Notes: generated by a model not told the origin, from the letters alone. A DNA stretch of 64,000 bases from Larkinella bovis (GCF_042655385.1 NZ_JBHSMA010000017.1:38031-102030), one strand, 5' to 3'. Positions 17,872-27,690 are shown, numbered from the stretch's first letter. A program made the numbers and translations.

Positions 17872-17916
17872 CAGCCGCAGCCCGGAAGTGAAAACTGGCT
17901 GCGGCTGTACGTTTTT
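17872..17916 (+). terminator. Intrinsic terminator after the DUF1080 gene
   Basis: CAGCCGCAGCC (17872-17882) pairs perfectly with GGCTGCGGCTG (17897-17907) across a 14-nt loop, followed by TACGTTTTTT. It lies 27 bp after the stop. A separate 16-bp perfect palindrome AAAACCGTACGGTTTT (17845-17860) overlaps the stop codon. Confidence 0.8.
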
Positions 17917-17925
17917 TATGGGCTA

Positions 17926-18702
17926 CTACCCCGACTGATTCAGAAACGCCTGGATTTTGTCGCGGTAATTGCGGGTCCATTTGAGGATCGAGCCGGTTTT
18001 TAGCCGGACGATGTAATCGCCGTTGAAGTGCGTTTCCACTTCCTGAATAGCAGCCAGGTTGACGATATGCGAGCGGTGAATCCGGACAAACTGGTTGGGG
18101 TCGAGCCGGGTTTCGAGCTTGGTCAGGCTGTCGTAAATAATGTGTTTGCCCGTCGCCGTGTGCAGCGTCACGTAATTGCCATCGGCATCCAGGTAGTGAA
18201 CGTCGTTTAAATCCACGAAATACATCCGTCCCTGCTCCTTCACCAGCAGACGCGACAGAAACTCGCGGGGTGGAGCGGGCGTCTGGTTCGCCAGGAGTTG
18301 CGCCAGCAGGGCTTCAATCCGGGGCTGGTTCCGGCTGTTGAGTCGCTCCAGCGCCCGGCCCAGCGCCTGCCCGAACCGAAGGTCGTCGAACGGTTTGAGC
18401 AGGTAATCAATCGCGTTGACTTCAAACGCCTGCAAAGCGTACTGGTCGTAGGCCGTCGTAAAAACCACCGTCGGCTGGTGATCGGGCCAGACCTGCCGCA
18501 GCACGCTGAAGCCGTCGAACCGGGGCATTTGAATATCGAGAAAAATAAGATGCGGGCGGTGGTGCAGAATCTTTTGCACGGCCTCCTGCCCGTTGGCAGC
18601 TTCATCCACCACGTTCAGCATGGGCCTATCGGCCAGCAACGTACGGATCACCTCCCGGGCTGCCAGTTCGTCGTCAATGATGAGGGTGTGGTAGGGACTC
18701 AT
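17926..18702 (-). CDS. LytTR-family response regulator
   Basis: A 258-residue transcription factor. The start at 18702 (MSPYHTLIIDDE) is chosen over an upstream in-frame start because it begins directly at the receiver domain. Receiver: acidic pair DD at 10-11, phosphoacceptor Asp56 in FLDIQMP, and LKPFDD for the conserved Lys. The output domain (about 150-258) is LytTR, with YLDADGNYVTLHT and FVRIHRSHIVNL, the DNA-contacting strands. It pairs with the LytS-like kinase encoded 72 bp upstream on the same strand. Likely role: response to an envelope or carbon signal; adjacency to a large glycanase gene hints at glycan sensing, but a terminator separates that gene from the pair. Confidence 0.95.
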   Translation of the reverse strand: MSPYHTLIIDDELAAREVIRTLLADRPMLNVVDEAANGQEAVQKILHHRPHLIFLDIQMPRFDGFSVLRQVWPDHQPTVVFTTAYDQYALQAFEVNAIDYLLKPFDDLRFGQALGRALERLNSRNQPRIEALLAQLLANQTPAPPREFLSRLLVKEQGRMYFVDLNDVHYLDADGNYVTLHTATGKHIIYDSLTKLETRLDPNQFVRIHRSHIVNLAAIQEVETHFNGDYIVRLKTGSILKWTRNYRDKIQAFLNQSG

Positions 18703-18774
18703 AGATCCGTAACATATGATAAATGGTATCTGTAAGGTACTATCTCTCCGGTTGTTTTCCAAAAAGAAAACCGC

Positions 18775-19971
18775 CTAAACAGCCTGTGAACGGGATTCCC
18801 GGGAAGTGGGTGGCGTTACCAGAGAACACTGGCACGGAATCAGCAAACGCACGGTGGTGGTGCCGCCCGGTGGCTGCTCAAACCGCAATTCGGCTTTCTC
18901 CCCGTAGGCTTTCTGCAACCGCGAAAGCGTGTTGGACAACCCCAGCCCGGTGCCGGACGTATCGTGCAACTGGTTCTGCCCCAAGCCATTGTCAAATACC
19001 TCAATGACGACCGTATCATCCATCCGCTGAACTGTGATCCGAATCAGTGCCCCTTCCGTCATGTCGGCAATCCCGTGGGTAATGGCATTTTCGACGAGCG
19101 GTTGCAGAATCAACTGCGGCAACAAACACTCCTCGGCTTCGGGCGGCACGATATACTCCACCGTCAGGCGGTCTTCGAAGCGAATCTGCTGAATGGACAG
19201 GTATTGCCGCGTCAGGGTCATTTCGTCCCCCAGGCTGATAAAATTGGCCTGCTGGCGCATCAGCACGCTCCGGAGCAGATCGCTCAGGGTCGTTACCATC
19301 AAAGCCGCCCGCCGAACCTGATTCCGCAGCATCAGGCTCACCACCGTATGCAGCGTATTGAACAGGAAATGCGGATTCAGCTGCATCTTCAGCGCCTGCA
19401 ACTGCGCATTGGCCAACTGGCTTTTGAGTTGTTCGTTGACAAGTTCGGTCTGCAAATGCTGTTGTTTCAGCGATTGCAACTGGTACACATACGTCAGCAC
19501 GTTGTAGCAAACCACCAGGAGCATGTACTGGGTAAAGGCGGTTCCGAAACTTAGGAAGAAAATCGTCACCACCCGCCGAACCGTGATGACCCGACCCTGT
19601 TCGTAGGCGATAGCCGATCCCAGCAGGAGATGTTGAATGGCCAGCTCAAGAGCGTAAAGTCCCCCTGCAATCAGCAAATGCGTAATAACCTGCCTGACCA
19701 CCCATTTCGTCCCCCGGTTTCTCAACAACGAAAACCGCTGGGCGCAGAGAATAATCACCGGCGTAAGGCCCCACCAAAACAGAAACTCGATCAGCCAGTA
19801 GAGCGTCTCGGTATAATACATCTGGCGGTTGGGAGTCAGAAACCAGACCATCGTTGCCTGGCAATACCAGATCACGGCAAAAAACAGCCAATACAAAAAA
19901 CTGTACCACCAGAACTGGCGGACGGTCATGGGCAGACCGGAAGTCAACAGGATTCGGTTGATCAACTTCAT
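18775..19971 (-). CDS. LytS/YehU-type membrane sensor histidine kinase
   Basis: A 398-residue kinase. The start at 19971 avoids an unlikely N-terminal extension. Four hydrophobic segments lie in the first roughly 160 residues (around FLYWLFFAVIWYC, LIEFLFWWGLTPVIIL, LLIAGGLYALELAI and IFFLSFGTAFTQYMLLVV), then a coiled-coil with LQSLKQQHLQTELVNEQLKSQ. The His_kinase domain (PF06580) has the QMNPHFLFNTLHTVVSL phosphoacceptor motif, followed by a HATPase domain with GLGLSNTLSRLQ. The substrate is the LytTR regulator encoded 72 bp downstream. The sensor appears to be the membrane bundle itself; there is no large periplasmic domain. Confidence 0.94.
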   Translation of the reverse strand: MKLINRILLTSGLPMTVRQFWWYSFLYWLFFAVIWYCQATMVWFLTPNRQMYYTETLYWLIEFLFWWGLTPVIILCAQRFSLLRNRGTKWVVRQVITHLLIAGGLYALELAIQHLLLGSAIAYEQGRVITVRRVVTIFFLSFGTAFTQYMLLVVCYNVLTYVYQLQSLKQQHLQTELVNEQLKSQLANAQLQALKMQLNPHFLFNTLHTVVSLMLRNQVRRAALMVTTLSDLLRSVLMRQQANFISLGDEMTLTRQYLSIQQIRFEDRLTVEYIVPPEAEECLLPQLILQPLVENAITHGIADMTEGALIRITVQRMDDTVVIEVFDNGLGQNQLHDTSGTGLGLSNTLSRLQKAYGEKAELRFEQPPGGTTTVRLLIPCQCSLVTPPTSRESRSQAV

Positions 19972-19980
19972 GGGTTCGGC

Positions 19981-20020
19981 AAAAAACAAACACAAGGCCA
20001 CCCGGTTGGGCGGCCTTGTG
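19981..20020 (-). terminator. Intrinsic terminator between GH44 gene and LytS kinase gene
   Basis: CACAAGGCC (19991-19999) pairs with GGCCTTGTG (20012-20020). Reading leftward on the minus strand, the stem is followed by TTTGTTTTTT. It lies 26 bp beyond the GH44 stop and just before the kinase start at 19971, so the kinase/regulator pair probably uses its own promoter or read-through. Confidence 0.75.
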
Positions 20021-20046
20021 AACGTATACACGCGCAATGTACTTAT

Positions 20047-23000
20047 TTATTGAACGATCAAATGCTTCGTTACCACCTTATTCCCTTCCAGAATAACCAG
20101 ATAAGTGCCAGACCGCAGCCCTTTAACCGGCACCGTTAGCTCCGTTGCCTCGTCGGCTACTTCGGCGGAATACACGACCGCGCCCAGATGGTCTTTCAGA
20201 AGAATTTTCTGAACGTGCGCATCCACCGCATTGTAGCGAATCAGCACCTTGTCCTGGCCCACCGCCGGGTTCGGGTAAATCGTAATCTGCTCACCCCCGT
20301 CGTTCAGCGTCGTCGAGTAGGTTGTTTGACACTGGCTGACCAGATCCGTTACCACCACCGAATAGGTGCCTGCCGGAACTTCCCAGAGATTCAGGGTCGT
20401 CGCACCATTGGACCAGCCGTACGAATAGATTCCGCTGCCGCCCGTCACGGTCAGGTTAATGTAGCCTTTGCCGTTCGTATAGCTCACCTCGGCGGATATT
20501 TCCGGGGCTGAACCGGAGCCTTCCAGCACGACTTCTTTTTCAACCCGGAAACCGCCCTCACCTTCTACCCGAATGCGGTAGACACCGGGCATCAGGCCGC
20601 TAAACTCACCGTTGCTGATCCCCGCCGGGTTGGGCTGATCATTGAGGTAAAACGTGTTGTTACCACCCGACCCTTTCACGTCGGTTACCCGAATCCGGCC
20701 GTTGGGCGCACAAGCCGGGTTTTCAGTGCTGAGCTGCAGATCAGGGATGACAATCGTATACGAAGCCGTAGTACTGCAACCCGTGGCGGCATCGGTTACT
20801 GCCACCTGATACGTTCCGTCGTAGACCTCCCAGAGGTTCTGCGTTTCCGAACCTTCCGACCAGCGGTAGATGTAGATGCCACTGCCGCCCGAAACCGTTA
20901 AATTGATGTATCCCTTTCCGTTTTCCACGGTTACGTCGGCGTTGACAACCGGTTTTTCGCCGGTTTCCTGCACCATTACGGTTTTTGAAAACCGGAAACC
21001 GCCCTCGCCCGTAATCAGAATTTCATAGTCGCCGGCGGCCAGGTTACTGAACACCGGATTATTTCCACCGGCCGGATTCGGTTTTCCGTCGATATAAAAC
21101 GTGTTGTTCCCACCGGAACCCGTAATATTCTGTACGGCAATGCGGCCCGTTGGCTGGCAATTAGCATCCGTGACGATGAACTCCGCCCCCGCCGTTCCGC
21201 CCGTGGCCGTAATGGAGGCTTCGATAGTATAGCCAGTCTCTTCGTCCGTCACCTGCACCGTGTAATGGCCAGGCGTCACCTGGGCCAGATCTTCCGTCGT
21301 ACTGCCGTTCGACCAACGGTAGCTATAGGAGCCGCTGCCGCCCGAAACCGTCAGATCGAGACTGGTATTGTGCTGAACAATGGTCGCCCGTAACGGGTTA
21401 GGCGTTCCGCTGATCGTGATGCTTTCGTAGTACAGAAAACCGTCCGGCCCTTCGATGCGCAGGTCGTATTTTCCGGAGGCCAGGTGGCTGAAAACCGCCA
21501 CGTGTTCCCCCGCCGGATTTACGGCATTGTTCAGGTAGAAACTATACGCCGACAGGCTTTCGCTGCCGTTGATCGACACCACCCGAATCGTTCCCGTCGG
21601 ACCGCAGGTGGCGTTTTGGGCCGTCAGTTTCACATCGGCCACGTTGTTCCCACCCGCTTCGATATCATCCACCCAGAAATCGTACGGTTTATCCAGCCCC
21701 GTCGCCAGAAAACCGATACGCGTCACCTGTTTGCTGTCGATCGGATCGCCCGCATACAGCGCACTCATCGGAATCCGGACCCGCTGATATTCGCCCGAAA
21801 AGGCCGTCAGGTAACCACCCCCGCGCACAAAAACCGGCGAGGTGCTGGCGGCATACCTGTCCTTCAAAAATACCTGCAAATCGAAGCGATCACTGGGGTC
21901 CTGCACTTTCACAAAGAACGTCAGGTAGCCTTTGGTGCTCAGGTCCTTGATGGTTTCGTCATTATTGTCTTCGTACCAGTCCCAGACGACGGCGGCAAAC
22001 CCGTTGTCAGCCATATCGAAGTGCATTTTCATACTTTTGGGTGCCTGATGCCCGTTGGCATCGTCCACCACGCAGGTGGTAACATTATTCAGGGTCTCCG
22101 GTTTTCCCGTGTTCACCGCATCGCCATCCCAGAGCACAACCGTTCCCGCCGGTTCATTCACCGTGAAGGTAATAAAACCGTCGGTGGTGTTTCCGGCGGC
22201 ATCCACCGCCCACAGGTTGAGTTTTTTCGCACCTTTTGCAATACCCTCCGGCACCGTCACCGTGACGCTATACCGCCCGTTCGCCAGCGTCATGGGTTGG
22301 TTGTTGGCCAGCCCCAGGGGCGACAGATCGATGGTAACAGTTTGCAAATTATGGTCCGCATCGTCCACTCGGGCCGAAAATGTGGCCGTTGTCTTGCCAT
22401 CGGCGTAACCGGAAGACGGCGTCGCGCTGGTTTCCCCGATCACCGGTTTCTGAATCGGGTGTGCATACGGCAATACCCGCACATCGTCAATCCAGACATC
22501 GAACGGTTTCGTGGCCGTGTTGGACGTAAAATTCAACTGCCAGACCTGTTCCAGATTAATTTCCGAATCTTTCGTCAAAACCGACAGTGGAATATTGACC
22601 CGCGTGTAACCGTTGGTATTCAGCGAACTGAGGTAGCCACCCTGTTTCAATAACACCGTATTCGAAGTACCCAGATTCGCCGTCGCGTCGCGCAGGCTCA
22701 TCTCCAAATCGGCATTGTCCGGGGCATTGGATTTCAGGTAAAATTCCAGCGAGCCGAAATCGCTGATGTTGCGGGCGTCGGCCGGATTGCCGTTGTCGGA
22801 AAGCCGCCAGGTGAGCGTGTTATAGCGGTTGGCGCTGTGCTGAAAATGCAGGAATAAACTGCCCGGCTGGTGCTGCCCCCCGGTTTCGATCCGCTCAATT
22901 TTGGCGTGAACCGCCTGCGGATCGGTCACTTCGTAGAACGATTCACCAACTCCCTGTTTGATCGCATCGCCATCCCAGAGCACGGTCGGTGCAGTTCGCT

Positions 23001-24966
23001 TGATGATCCGGTACGTAACCTCGGCTTCGGCCCGATGCTGGTCGGCATCCGTAGCGGTTATTTTAATCGTTTTCACCCCGGCCGCCGTGCCCGCCGGAAC
23101 CGTAAACGACAGCCGATAGGTGCCGGCTTCCGTCGCGCTCTGCACCAGCGAAACCGCCTGACCACCGCCCACCGGGCTCAGGTCAGCGGTAAGGGTCGAA
23201 AGGTTATTGTCGCCATCGGTCGCTTTCACCGTCAGTTCAAACGTCGCCGTGCCGTCAGAATAACCGGCGGTCGAATTCAGGGAGGCTTCCGTGATCTCGG
23301 GATGAATGAAAATATTTTCTTCCGACAGCACAAAATGGCAGGCCGTCAGGGCCGGAATGACGTACTGGAACGTATTGTTGTCGATCACCCGGACGCTTTT
23401 CAGCTTCTTCAACACCGGGCTGGAATTGTCAAACGCCCACACTTCGGCACTTTTGTAGGCGCGGTTGCCGTCGACCTTGATTGTGGCCGTCACCGGACCA
23501 TCCTGATTTTTATTGAGGGCAATCACGTGTACTTTCGAGTCATCTGTTCCGTTGATCGACGCAAAAATCGAAGTATTGTTCAGGTCGTTGGTAGTCGATT
23601 CAATCGAGGTGTCGCCAAAATGTCCGCCCTGCCCGTCGTAATTCCGGTACAGGTCAAAACCGGCTTTGATGTATTCGACCACGCCACCCCAGTAGGTCGC
23701 CAGGTAAACGCCCTGTTGCCCGAAAATCCCAAGTGCATCGGCCTGGGCAATACCGCCCGACGCGTGGCTGATGCCCATGTAGCTGTATTCCGTAATGGCG
23801 AGTTTGGTACCCGGATAATACTGCTGGATGTGCTGGTGCATTTTGGGCAGGAACGGCAAAAACAGTTGTCTTTTGACCGGATCGTCGCTCACGAACGTCC
23901 CTTCGGAATAGTTGGGGTCCCAGAGCGAGCGGGTCATGGCCATGCGGGCGGCATTGTTGGCATAATCCGTCCGGTTATCCGTGGGGCGAAGGCCATCGTT
24001 CCGTCGTTCGGGGTACCAGTGTACATCCAGTACATCGAGCAAACGCGTTCCGGTTTGCTGCTCTTTTTGCCGCATTTTCCCCAGGTACAAATCCAGAAAA
24101 ATCGGGTAATTACCTTTTTCCTGCTCCCAGTCGGGCGCAAATTGCAGGTTTTCAAACTCCGAAATGCCGAACGAGGCCGGACCAAACACCTCGGCCATCG
24201 GGTCCATTTCCTTGATCCGCTGCGCGAGTTCGAACGACTGATCCATCAGGTACCGCACCGAAACGCCGGTGGTGCCCCACATCCGGCTGTGCGAATGGAA
24301 CCACAACCCCGGCTCGTTGTCGAGCGCGTAGCCGCGAACCCCGCGGGCCGTATTGCTCTTGCCGAAATGGTGATGCAGGTAATTAATCTCTTCGTCCACG
24401 AACACATCACTGTCGCCCAGGTCCGGCTGAAGGCTGAACGGTCCCGGTTTGCGGTATTTCAGATTCGCCCACCGGTTCGAAGGCGCGGTCTCTTCGGGCG
24501 TAACGGCCCCGTTTTTGTCCCGGGCCACGTATTTGGCCATCGGAAGCGTCACCAGCGAATAGGCGTTTTGCGCCAGCGACCGGTTATGAAAGGACGAAAG
24601 GGCCGCCCCCGGCACGTCGTACTGGCTGTCGGGAACCTGCTGTTGCGCGGGCACGTAGTTGTCACTTTCGTAAAACCAGTCGAAACCCGCGTTCGATGCG
24701 TTGTTTTCCCAGTTGTAATTAGTAATCCGGTTGCCGCCCAGGCGCTTGGCCGTTGCATAGGGATACTGATCGTTGGTCCCGTAGATCAGTGGGCTGATGG
24801 GTTTACGCCCATTCCGGGTATTGATGCTGAACTTAACCAATACCTGACTGTAGGCATCGGTAAGGAGAAATAGCCAGACAAGGCTCCCCAGTACCCATTT
24901 CCGGGAGCGCGTAAAGGCCCGAAACAGGCCGGTTTCAAATGGATTGTTGTTTACAGGTTTTACCAC
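20047..24966 (-). CDS. Secreted multimodular glycoside hydrolase family 44 enzyme with T9SS C-terminal sorting domain
   Basis: A 1639-residue exported glycanase. A signal anchor (VLGSLVWLFLLTDAYSQ) is followed by a GH44 catalytic domain (about 42-560) with ISPLIYGTNDQYPYA and RLGGNRITNYNWENNASNAG. By family pattern Glu218 (ALDNEPGLW) is the likely acid/base and Glu393 (LAITEYSYM) the nucleophile. GH44 members are endo-beta-1,4-glucanases or xyloglucanases. Next come two pairs of an Ig-like segment and a carbohydrate-binding-like module (each module starts VLWDGDA), then three roughly 120-residue repeats with GSGGNNTFYxxxxPNPAG and SYRWSNGSTT-type SprB phrases. It ends in a T9SS type A domain (ITIYPNPA to KHLIVQ). 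It should be displayed or released through type IX secretion. Confidence 0.93.
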   Translation of the reverse strand: MVKPVNNNPFETGLFRAFTRSRKWVLGSLVWLFLLTDAYSQVLVKFSINTRNGRKPISPLIYGTNDQYPYATAKRLGGNRITNYNWENNASNAGFDWFYESDNYVPAQQQVPDSQYDVPGAALSSFHNRSLAQNAYSLVTLPMAKYVARDKNGAVTPEETAPSNRWANLKYRKPGPFSLQPDLGDSDVFVDEEINYLHHHFGKSNTARGVRGYALDNEPGLWFHSHSRMWGTTGVSVRYLMDQSFELAQRIKEMDPMAEVFGPASFGISEFENLQFAPDWEQEKGNYPIFLDLYLGKMRQKEQQTGTRLLDVLDVHWYPERRNDGLRPTDNRTDYANNAARMAMTRSLWDPNYSEGTFVSDDPVKRQLFLPFLPKMHQHIQQYYPGTKLAITEYSYMGISHASGGIAQADALGIFGQQGVYLATYWGGVVEYIKAGFDLYRNYDGQGGHFGDTSIESTTNDLNNTSIFASINGTDDSKVHVIALNKNQDGPVTATIKVDGNRAYKSAEVWAFDNSSPVLKKLKSVRVIDNNTFQYVIPALTACHFVLSEENIFIHPEITEASLNSTAGYSDGTATFELTVKATDGDNNLSTLTADLSPVGGGQAVSLVQSATEAGTYRLSFTVPAGTAAGVKTIKITATDADQHRAEAEVTYRIIKRTAPTVLWDGDAIKQGVGESFYEVTDPQAVHAKIERIETGGQHQPGSLFLHFQHSANRYNTLTWRLSDNGNPADARNISDFGSLEFYLKSNAPDNADLEMSLRDATANLGTSNTVLLKQGGYLSSLNTNGYTRVNIPLSVLTKDSEINLEQVWQLNFTSNTATKPFDVWIDDVRVLPYAHPIQKPVIGETSATPSSGYADGKTTATFSARVDDADHNLQTVTIDLSPLGLANNQPMTLANGRYSVTVTVPEGIAKGAKKLNLWAVDAAGNTTDGFITFTVNEPAGTVVLWDGDAVNTGKPETLNNVTTCVVDDANGHQAPKSMKMHFDMADNGFAAVVWDWYEDNNDETIKDLSTKGYLTFFVKVQDPSDRFDLQVFLKDRYAASTSPVFVRGGGYLTAFSGEYQRVRIPMSALYAGDPIDSKQVTRIGFLATGLDKPYDFWVDDIEAGGNNVADVKLTAQNATCGPTGTIRVVSINGSESLSAYSFYLNNAVNPAGEHVAVFSHLASGKYDLRIEGPDGFLYYESITISGTPNPLRATIVQHNTSLDLTVSGGSGSYSYRWSNGSTTEDLAQVTPGHYTVQVTDEETGYTIEASITATGGTAGAEFIVTDANCQPTGRIAVQNITGSGGNNTFYIDGKPNPAGGNNPVFSNLAAGDYEILITGEGGFRFSKTVMVQETGEKPVVNADVTVENGKGYINLTVSGGSGIYIYRWSEGSETQNLWEVYDGTYQVAVTDAATGCSTTASYTIVIPDLQLSTENPACAPNGRIRVTDVKGSGGNNTFYLNDQPNPAGISNGEFSGLMPGVYRIRVEGEGGFRVEKEVVLEGSGSAPEISAEVSYTNGKGYINLTVTGGSGIYSYGWSNGATTLNLWEVPAGTYSVVVTDLVSQCQTTYSTTLNDGGEQITIYPNPAVGQDKVLIRYNAVDAHVQKILLKDHLGAVVYSAEVADEATELTVPVKGLRSGTYLVILEGNKVVTKHLIVQ

Positions 24967-25259
24967 GGTGGTAAGTGATTAGTAAAGTGTATTCATCCTC
25001 GTTGTCGGTTTTAGTTGCACACTATTTTTCTGGGTTGTTGGGCTAAACCGGCCATTCAATATTTATTTATCAGACAAAACAATTCTAATAAAATCATATT
25101 GATCAGTAGAAATGGGCAAAGTGGACTATCTATTATCTGAAGCGCGGCCTGAAGCCGGTGAATGACGGATTGGTCAGGCCGCCGTGTTTTGGAGCGGAGC
25201 ATCGGCGACAATCTTTTGCGGAAAAAACCTTATCTTTCCTCCCCAACTCCTAAAACCCG
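24967..25259. other. Intergenic region between divergent GH44 and DUF3500 genes
   Basis: This is 293 bp without a gene. An inverted repeat GCGGCCTG (25144-25151) / CAGGCCGC (25175-25182) has a 23-nt loop. TATCTTTC at 25231-25238 is a 7-of-8 match to the -7 consensus, 22 bp before the DUF3500 start. I find no clean -7 element for the leftward GH44 gene, which may depend on an activator or an alternative sigma factor. Confidence 0.5.
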
Positions 25260-26291
25260 ATGAAAAAGTACCTCCTACTCCTGACGGGGCTGTTCCTGGC
25301 CTTTACGCCCCCCGCCCGCGAACCCATCAGCAAAGAAATGGCGGCTGCGGTAACGGCTTTCATCAAGACGTTCGATGAGGAGCAGCGCAAACTGGCCTTG
25401 TATCCGTTCAACGACAACGAGCGTTATGTGTGGTATTACACGCCGGTCCCGCGCAAGGGGCTATCGATGAAAAAGATGAACCCCGACCAGCAGAAAGCCG
25501 CCATGGCGCTGGTGAAACTGGCCATGAGTGAACAGGGCTATGAGAAAACAACGGCCATCATGGACATGGAAAACGTGCTGCGTGTGCAGGAAAACCGCCC
25601 GCCCAACGATACCCACCGCGATCCGATCAACTACTTTTTCACATTTTTTGGCGAACCGAACAGCAAAGAACCCTGGGGCTGGCGGCTCAACGGCCACCAT
25701 TTGTTGTGGCAGTTTTCGTCGTTGACGGGTAAAGTTTCGGGCATGACGCCGACCTTCCTCGGCAGCAATCCGGACATTGTGCGGGTCGATGTGCCGCAGA
25801 AAGGCAAACAAATTCTGAAAAAAGAAGCCGAACTGGGCCTGGCGCTGGTGAACTCGCTCAACAGCGATCAATTGACGATGGCGCTCATCAGCGAGACGTC
25901 TCCGCAGGAAATCTTTACAACCAACGTGCGGAAAGCGTCGATTGAGAAAATGGAGGGCATTCCGTTCCCGAAACTGACGGAAAGCCAGCAGAAAACCTTC
26001 CTGGCGTTGCTCGACACCTACCTGAACAACTACCACGTGACGCTGAAAAACCAGCAGATGGACAAGCTGAAGAAAGTCGGTCTGGACAAGCTGGTGTTTG
26101 CCTGGGCGGGCGACCGGCAGCCCGGTTTTGGCCCCGGCAAAGGACAATACTACCGCATTCACGGCCCGACGCTCCTGATCGAATACGACAACGCCCAAAA
26201 CCAGGCCAACCACACCCATACCGTGGTACGGGATTTAACCAGCGATTTTGGCGAAGATGTGCTGGCGGAACACTACAAGTCGCAGCACTGA
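25260..26291 (+). CDS. DUF3500 family secreted protein
   Basis: A 343-residue protein with a signal peptide (MKKYLLLLTGLFLAFTPPA) and a single DUF3500 domain. Family-typical blocks are WYYTPVPRKGLSMKKMNPDQQKAAMALVKLAMSEQGY, GWRLNGHHLLWQFS, ALVNSL, and the terminal FAWAGDRQPGFGPGKGQYYRIHGPTLLIEYDNAQNQANHTHTVVRD region. The conserved His residues (NGHH, NHTH) and the acidic residues suggest a metal- or ligand-binding enzyme, but DUF3500 has no proven general function that I know of. It is monocistronic by context: a convergent FAD oxidase gene begins 13 bp beyond its stop. Confidence 0.9.
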   Translation: MKKYLLLLTGLFLAFTPPAREPISKEMAAAVTAFIKTFDEEQRKLALYPFNDNERYVWYYTPVPRKGLSMKKMNPDQQKAAMALVKLAMSEQGYEKTTAIMDMENVLRVQENRPPNDTHRDPINYFFTFFGEPNSKEPWGWRLNGHHLLWQFSSLTGKVSGMTPTFLGSNPDIVRVDVPQKGKQILKKEAELGLALVNSLNSDQLTMALISETSPQEIFTTNVRKASIEKMEGIPFPKLTESQQKTFLALLDTYLNNYHVTLKNQQMDKLKKVGLDKLVFAWAGDRQPGFGPGKGQYYRIHGPTLLIEYDNAQNQANHTHTVVRDLTSDFGEDVLAEHYKSQH

Positions 26292-26304
26292 GCAAAGGCG
26301 GTTT

Positions 26305-27690
26305 TTAAAGCGGCAACAGCTTCCCGGGATTCATCAGGTTGGTGGGGTCGAGGGCTTTTTTGATGGCCCACATCACCCCAACGGCCTCCTGGTGTTCGGC
26401 CGCCATGTAGGCCAGCTTCCCGACGCCAATACCGTGCTCGCCCGAACAGGTCCCTTCGAGGGCCAGCGCCCGCTGCACCAGCCGTTCGTTCAGGGCTTTG
26501 GCCTTTTCGAACTGGCCCGGAATGGCGGGATTGACCGGAATCGACAGATGAAAATTGCCATCGCCGACGTGGCCGAGAATCGGCGCAAACAAGCCGTTTT
26601 TTTCAATATCGTGCTGCGTAGCCACAATGCACTGGGCCAGCCGGGAAATGGGCACACACACATCGGTCGACATCAGGCTGGCACCCGGCACCATCGCCAG
26701 CACGGCCGGAGCGGCATCGGTGCGGGCCTGCCAGAGCCGCAGCCGGGCTTCGGGTTCTTTTTCCCAGCTAAACTCGTTGCCGCCAACTTCGCGGGCATAC
26801 GCCTGTACGCTCCGAATCTGTCCTTCAATCTCCACCGGAGAACCGTGAAATTCCAGAAATAAGGTCGGTTTTTCGGGATAAGCAAGCTGTGCGTATTGGT
26901 TGACAGCCCGCATCAGCAGCGCATCCAGCAATTCGATTTTGGCGATGGGAACCCCGTTTTGAATCGTTTTGATGGCGGTATTGACCGCGGCTTCGACGCT
27001 CGGAAACGCGCAAACTGCCGCATAAATGGCTTCGGGGTACGGGTGCAGTTTCAGCGTCAGATCGGCCAGTACGCCGAGCGTACCTTCCGATCCGACAAAC
27101 AGGCGGGTGAGGTCGTACCCCGTCGAGGATTTCCGGGCTTTACTGCCGGTTTTGATACACTGGCCGTTGGGTAAAACCACCGTCAGCGACAAGACATTGT
27201 CCTTCATCGTGCCGTAGCGAACGGCGTTGGTGCCGGATGCCCGGGTGCTGGCCATGCCGCCCAGAGTCGCGTTGACGCCCGGCCCAATCGGAAAGAAAAA
27301 ACCGCTTCCGTCCAGAAACGCATCCAGCTGGTTGCGCGTCACCCCGGCTTCCACCCGCAGGCACATGTTGGCAAAATCGACTTCCAGAATCCGGTTCATC
27401 CGGCTCATATCCAGACAAACCCCACCCTGTAACGCCAGTACATGGCCTTCCAGCGAGGTTCCGGCTCCGAACGGAACAACCGGAAGCTGGTAGCGGCTGC
27501 AAATGCTGACAATCCCGGCGATTTCCTCCGCGGACTGCGGAAAAGCCACCCAGTCGGGCGGCATGCAGGTATGGTAACTATAACCGGTACCGTGTGCCTG
27601 CCGAACGTCGGCCCTATCCGTGACCCGGTCACCCAGCAAAGCCCTGAGTTCTGAGGCAGCCTGTTGTTTCTGTTGCACGTCCATCGCCAT
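26305..27690 (-). CDS. FAD-linked oxidase of the D-lactate dehydrogenase/glycolate oxidase (GlcD/LdhD) type
   Basis: A 461-residue flavoenzyme. The N-terminal FAD_binding_4 (PCMH) domain has VPFGAGTSLEGHVLALQGGVCLDM and TRLFVGSEGTLGVLADLTL. The C-terminal FAD-oxidase domain has GHVGDGNFHLSIPV and CSGEHGIGVGKL with the flavin/metal-site His residues. It oxidises a 2-hydroxyacid such as D-lactate or glycolate, passing electrons to a quinone or cytochrome. There is no Fe-S extension, so it is the single-chain type. The ATG at 27690 overlaps the stop of arfB as TGATG, which implies translational coupling; an ATG two codons later is the alternative. Confidence 0.92.
   Translation of the reverse strand: MAMDVQQKQQAASELRALLGDRVTDRADVRQAHGTGYSYHTCMPPDWVAFPQSAEEIAGIVSICSRYQLPVVPFGAGTSLEGHVLALQGGVCLDMSRMNRILEVDFANMCLRVEAGVTRNQLDAFLDGSGFFFPIGPGVNATLGGMASTRASGTNAVRYGTMKDNVLSLTVVLPNGQCIKTGSKARKSSTGYDLTRLFVGSEGTLGVLADLTLKLHPYPEAIYAAVCAFPSVEAAVNTAIKTIQNGVPIAKIELLDALLMRAVNQYAQLAYPEKPTLFLEFHGSPVEIEGQIRSVQAYAREVGGNEFSWEKEPEARLRLWQARTDAAPAVLAMVPGASLMSTDVCVPISRLAQCIVATQHDIEKNGLFAPILGHVGDGNFHLSIPVNPAIPGQFEKAKALNERLVQRALALEGTCSGEHGIGVGKLAYMAAEHQEAVGVMWAIKKALDPTNLMNPGKLLPL

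Noticed and set aside
22870..24873. A 667-codon open frame on the plus strand opposite the GH44 gene
   Set aside because: It is a shadow of the GH44 reading frame: Arg/His/Gly/Val-rich composition, no domain, no start context, and the minus-strand product has clear catalytic motifs.
25231..25238. TATCTTTC as the promoter of the DUF3500 gene
   Set aside because: The last base does not match the -7 consensus and the nearest TTG is only 12 bp away, too close for a -33 element, so I only mention it in the intergenic entry.
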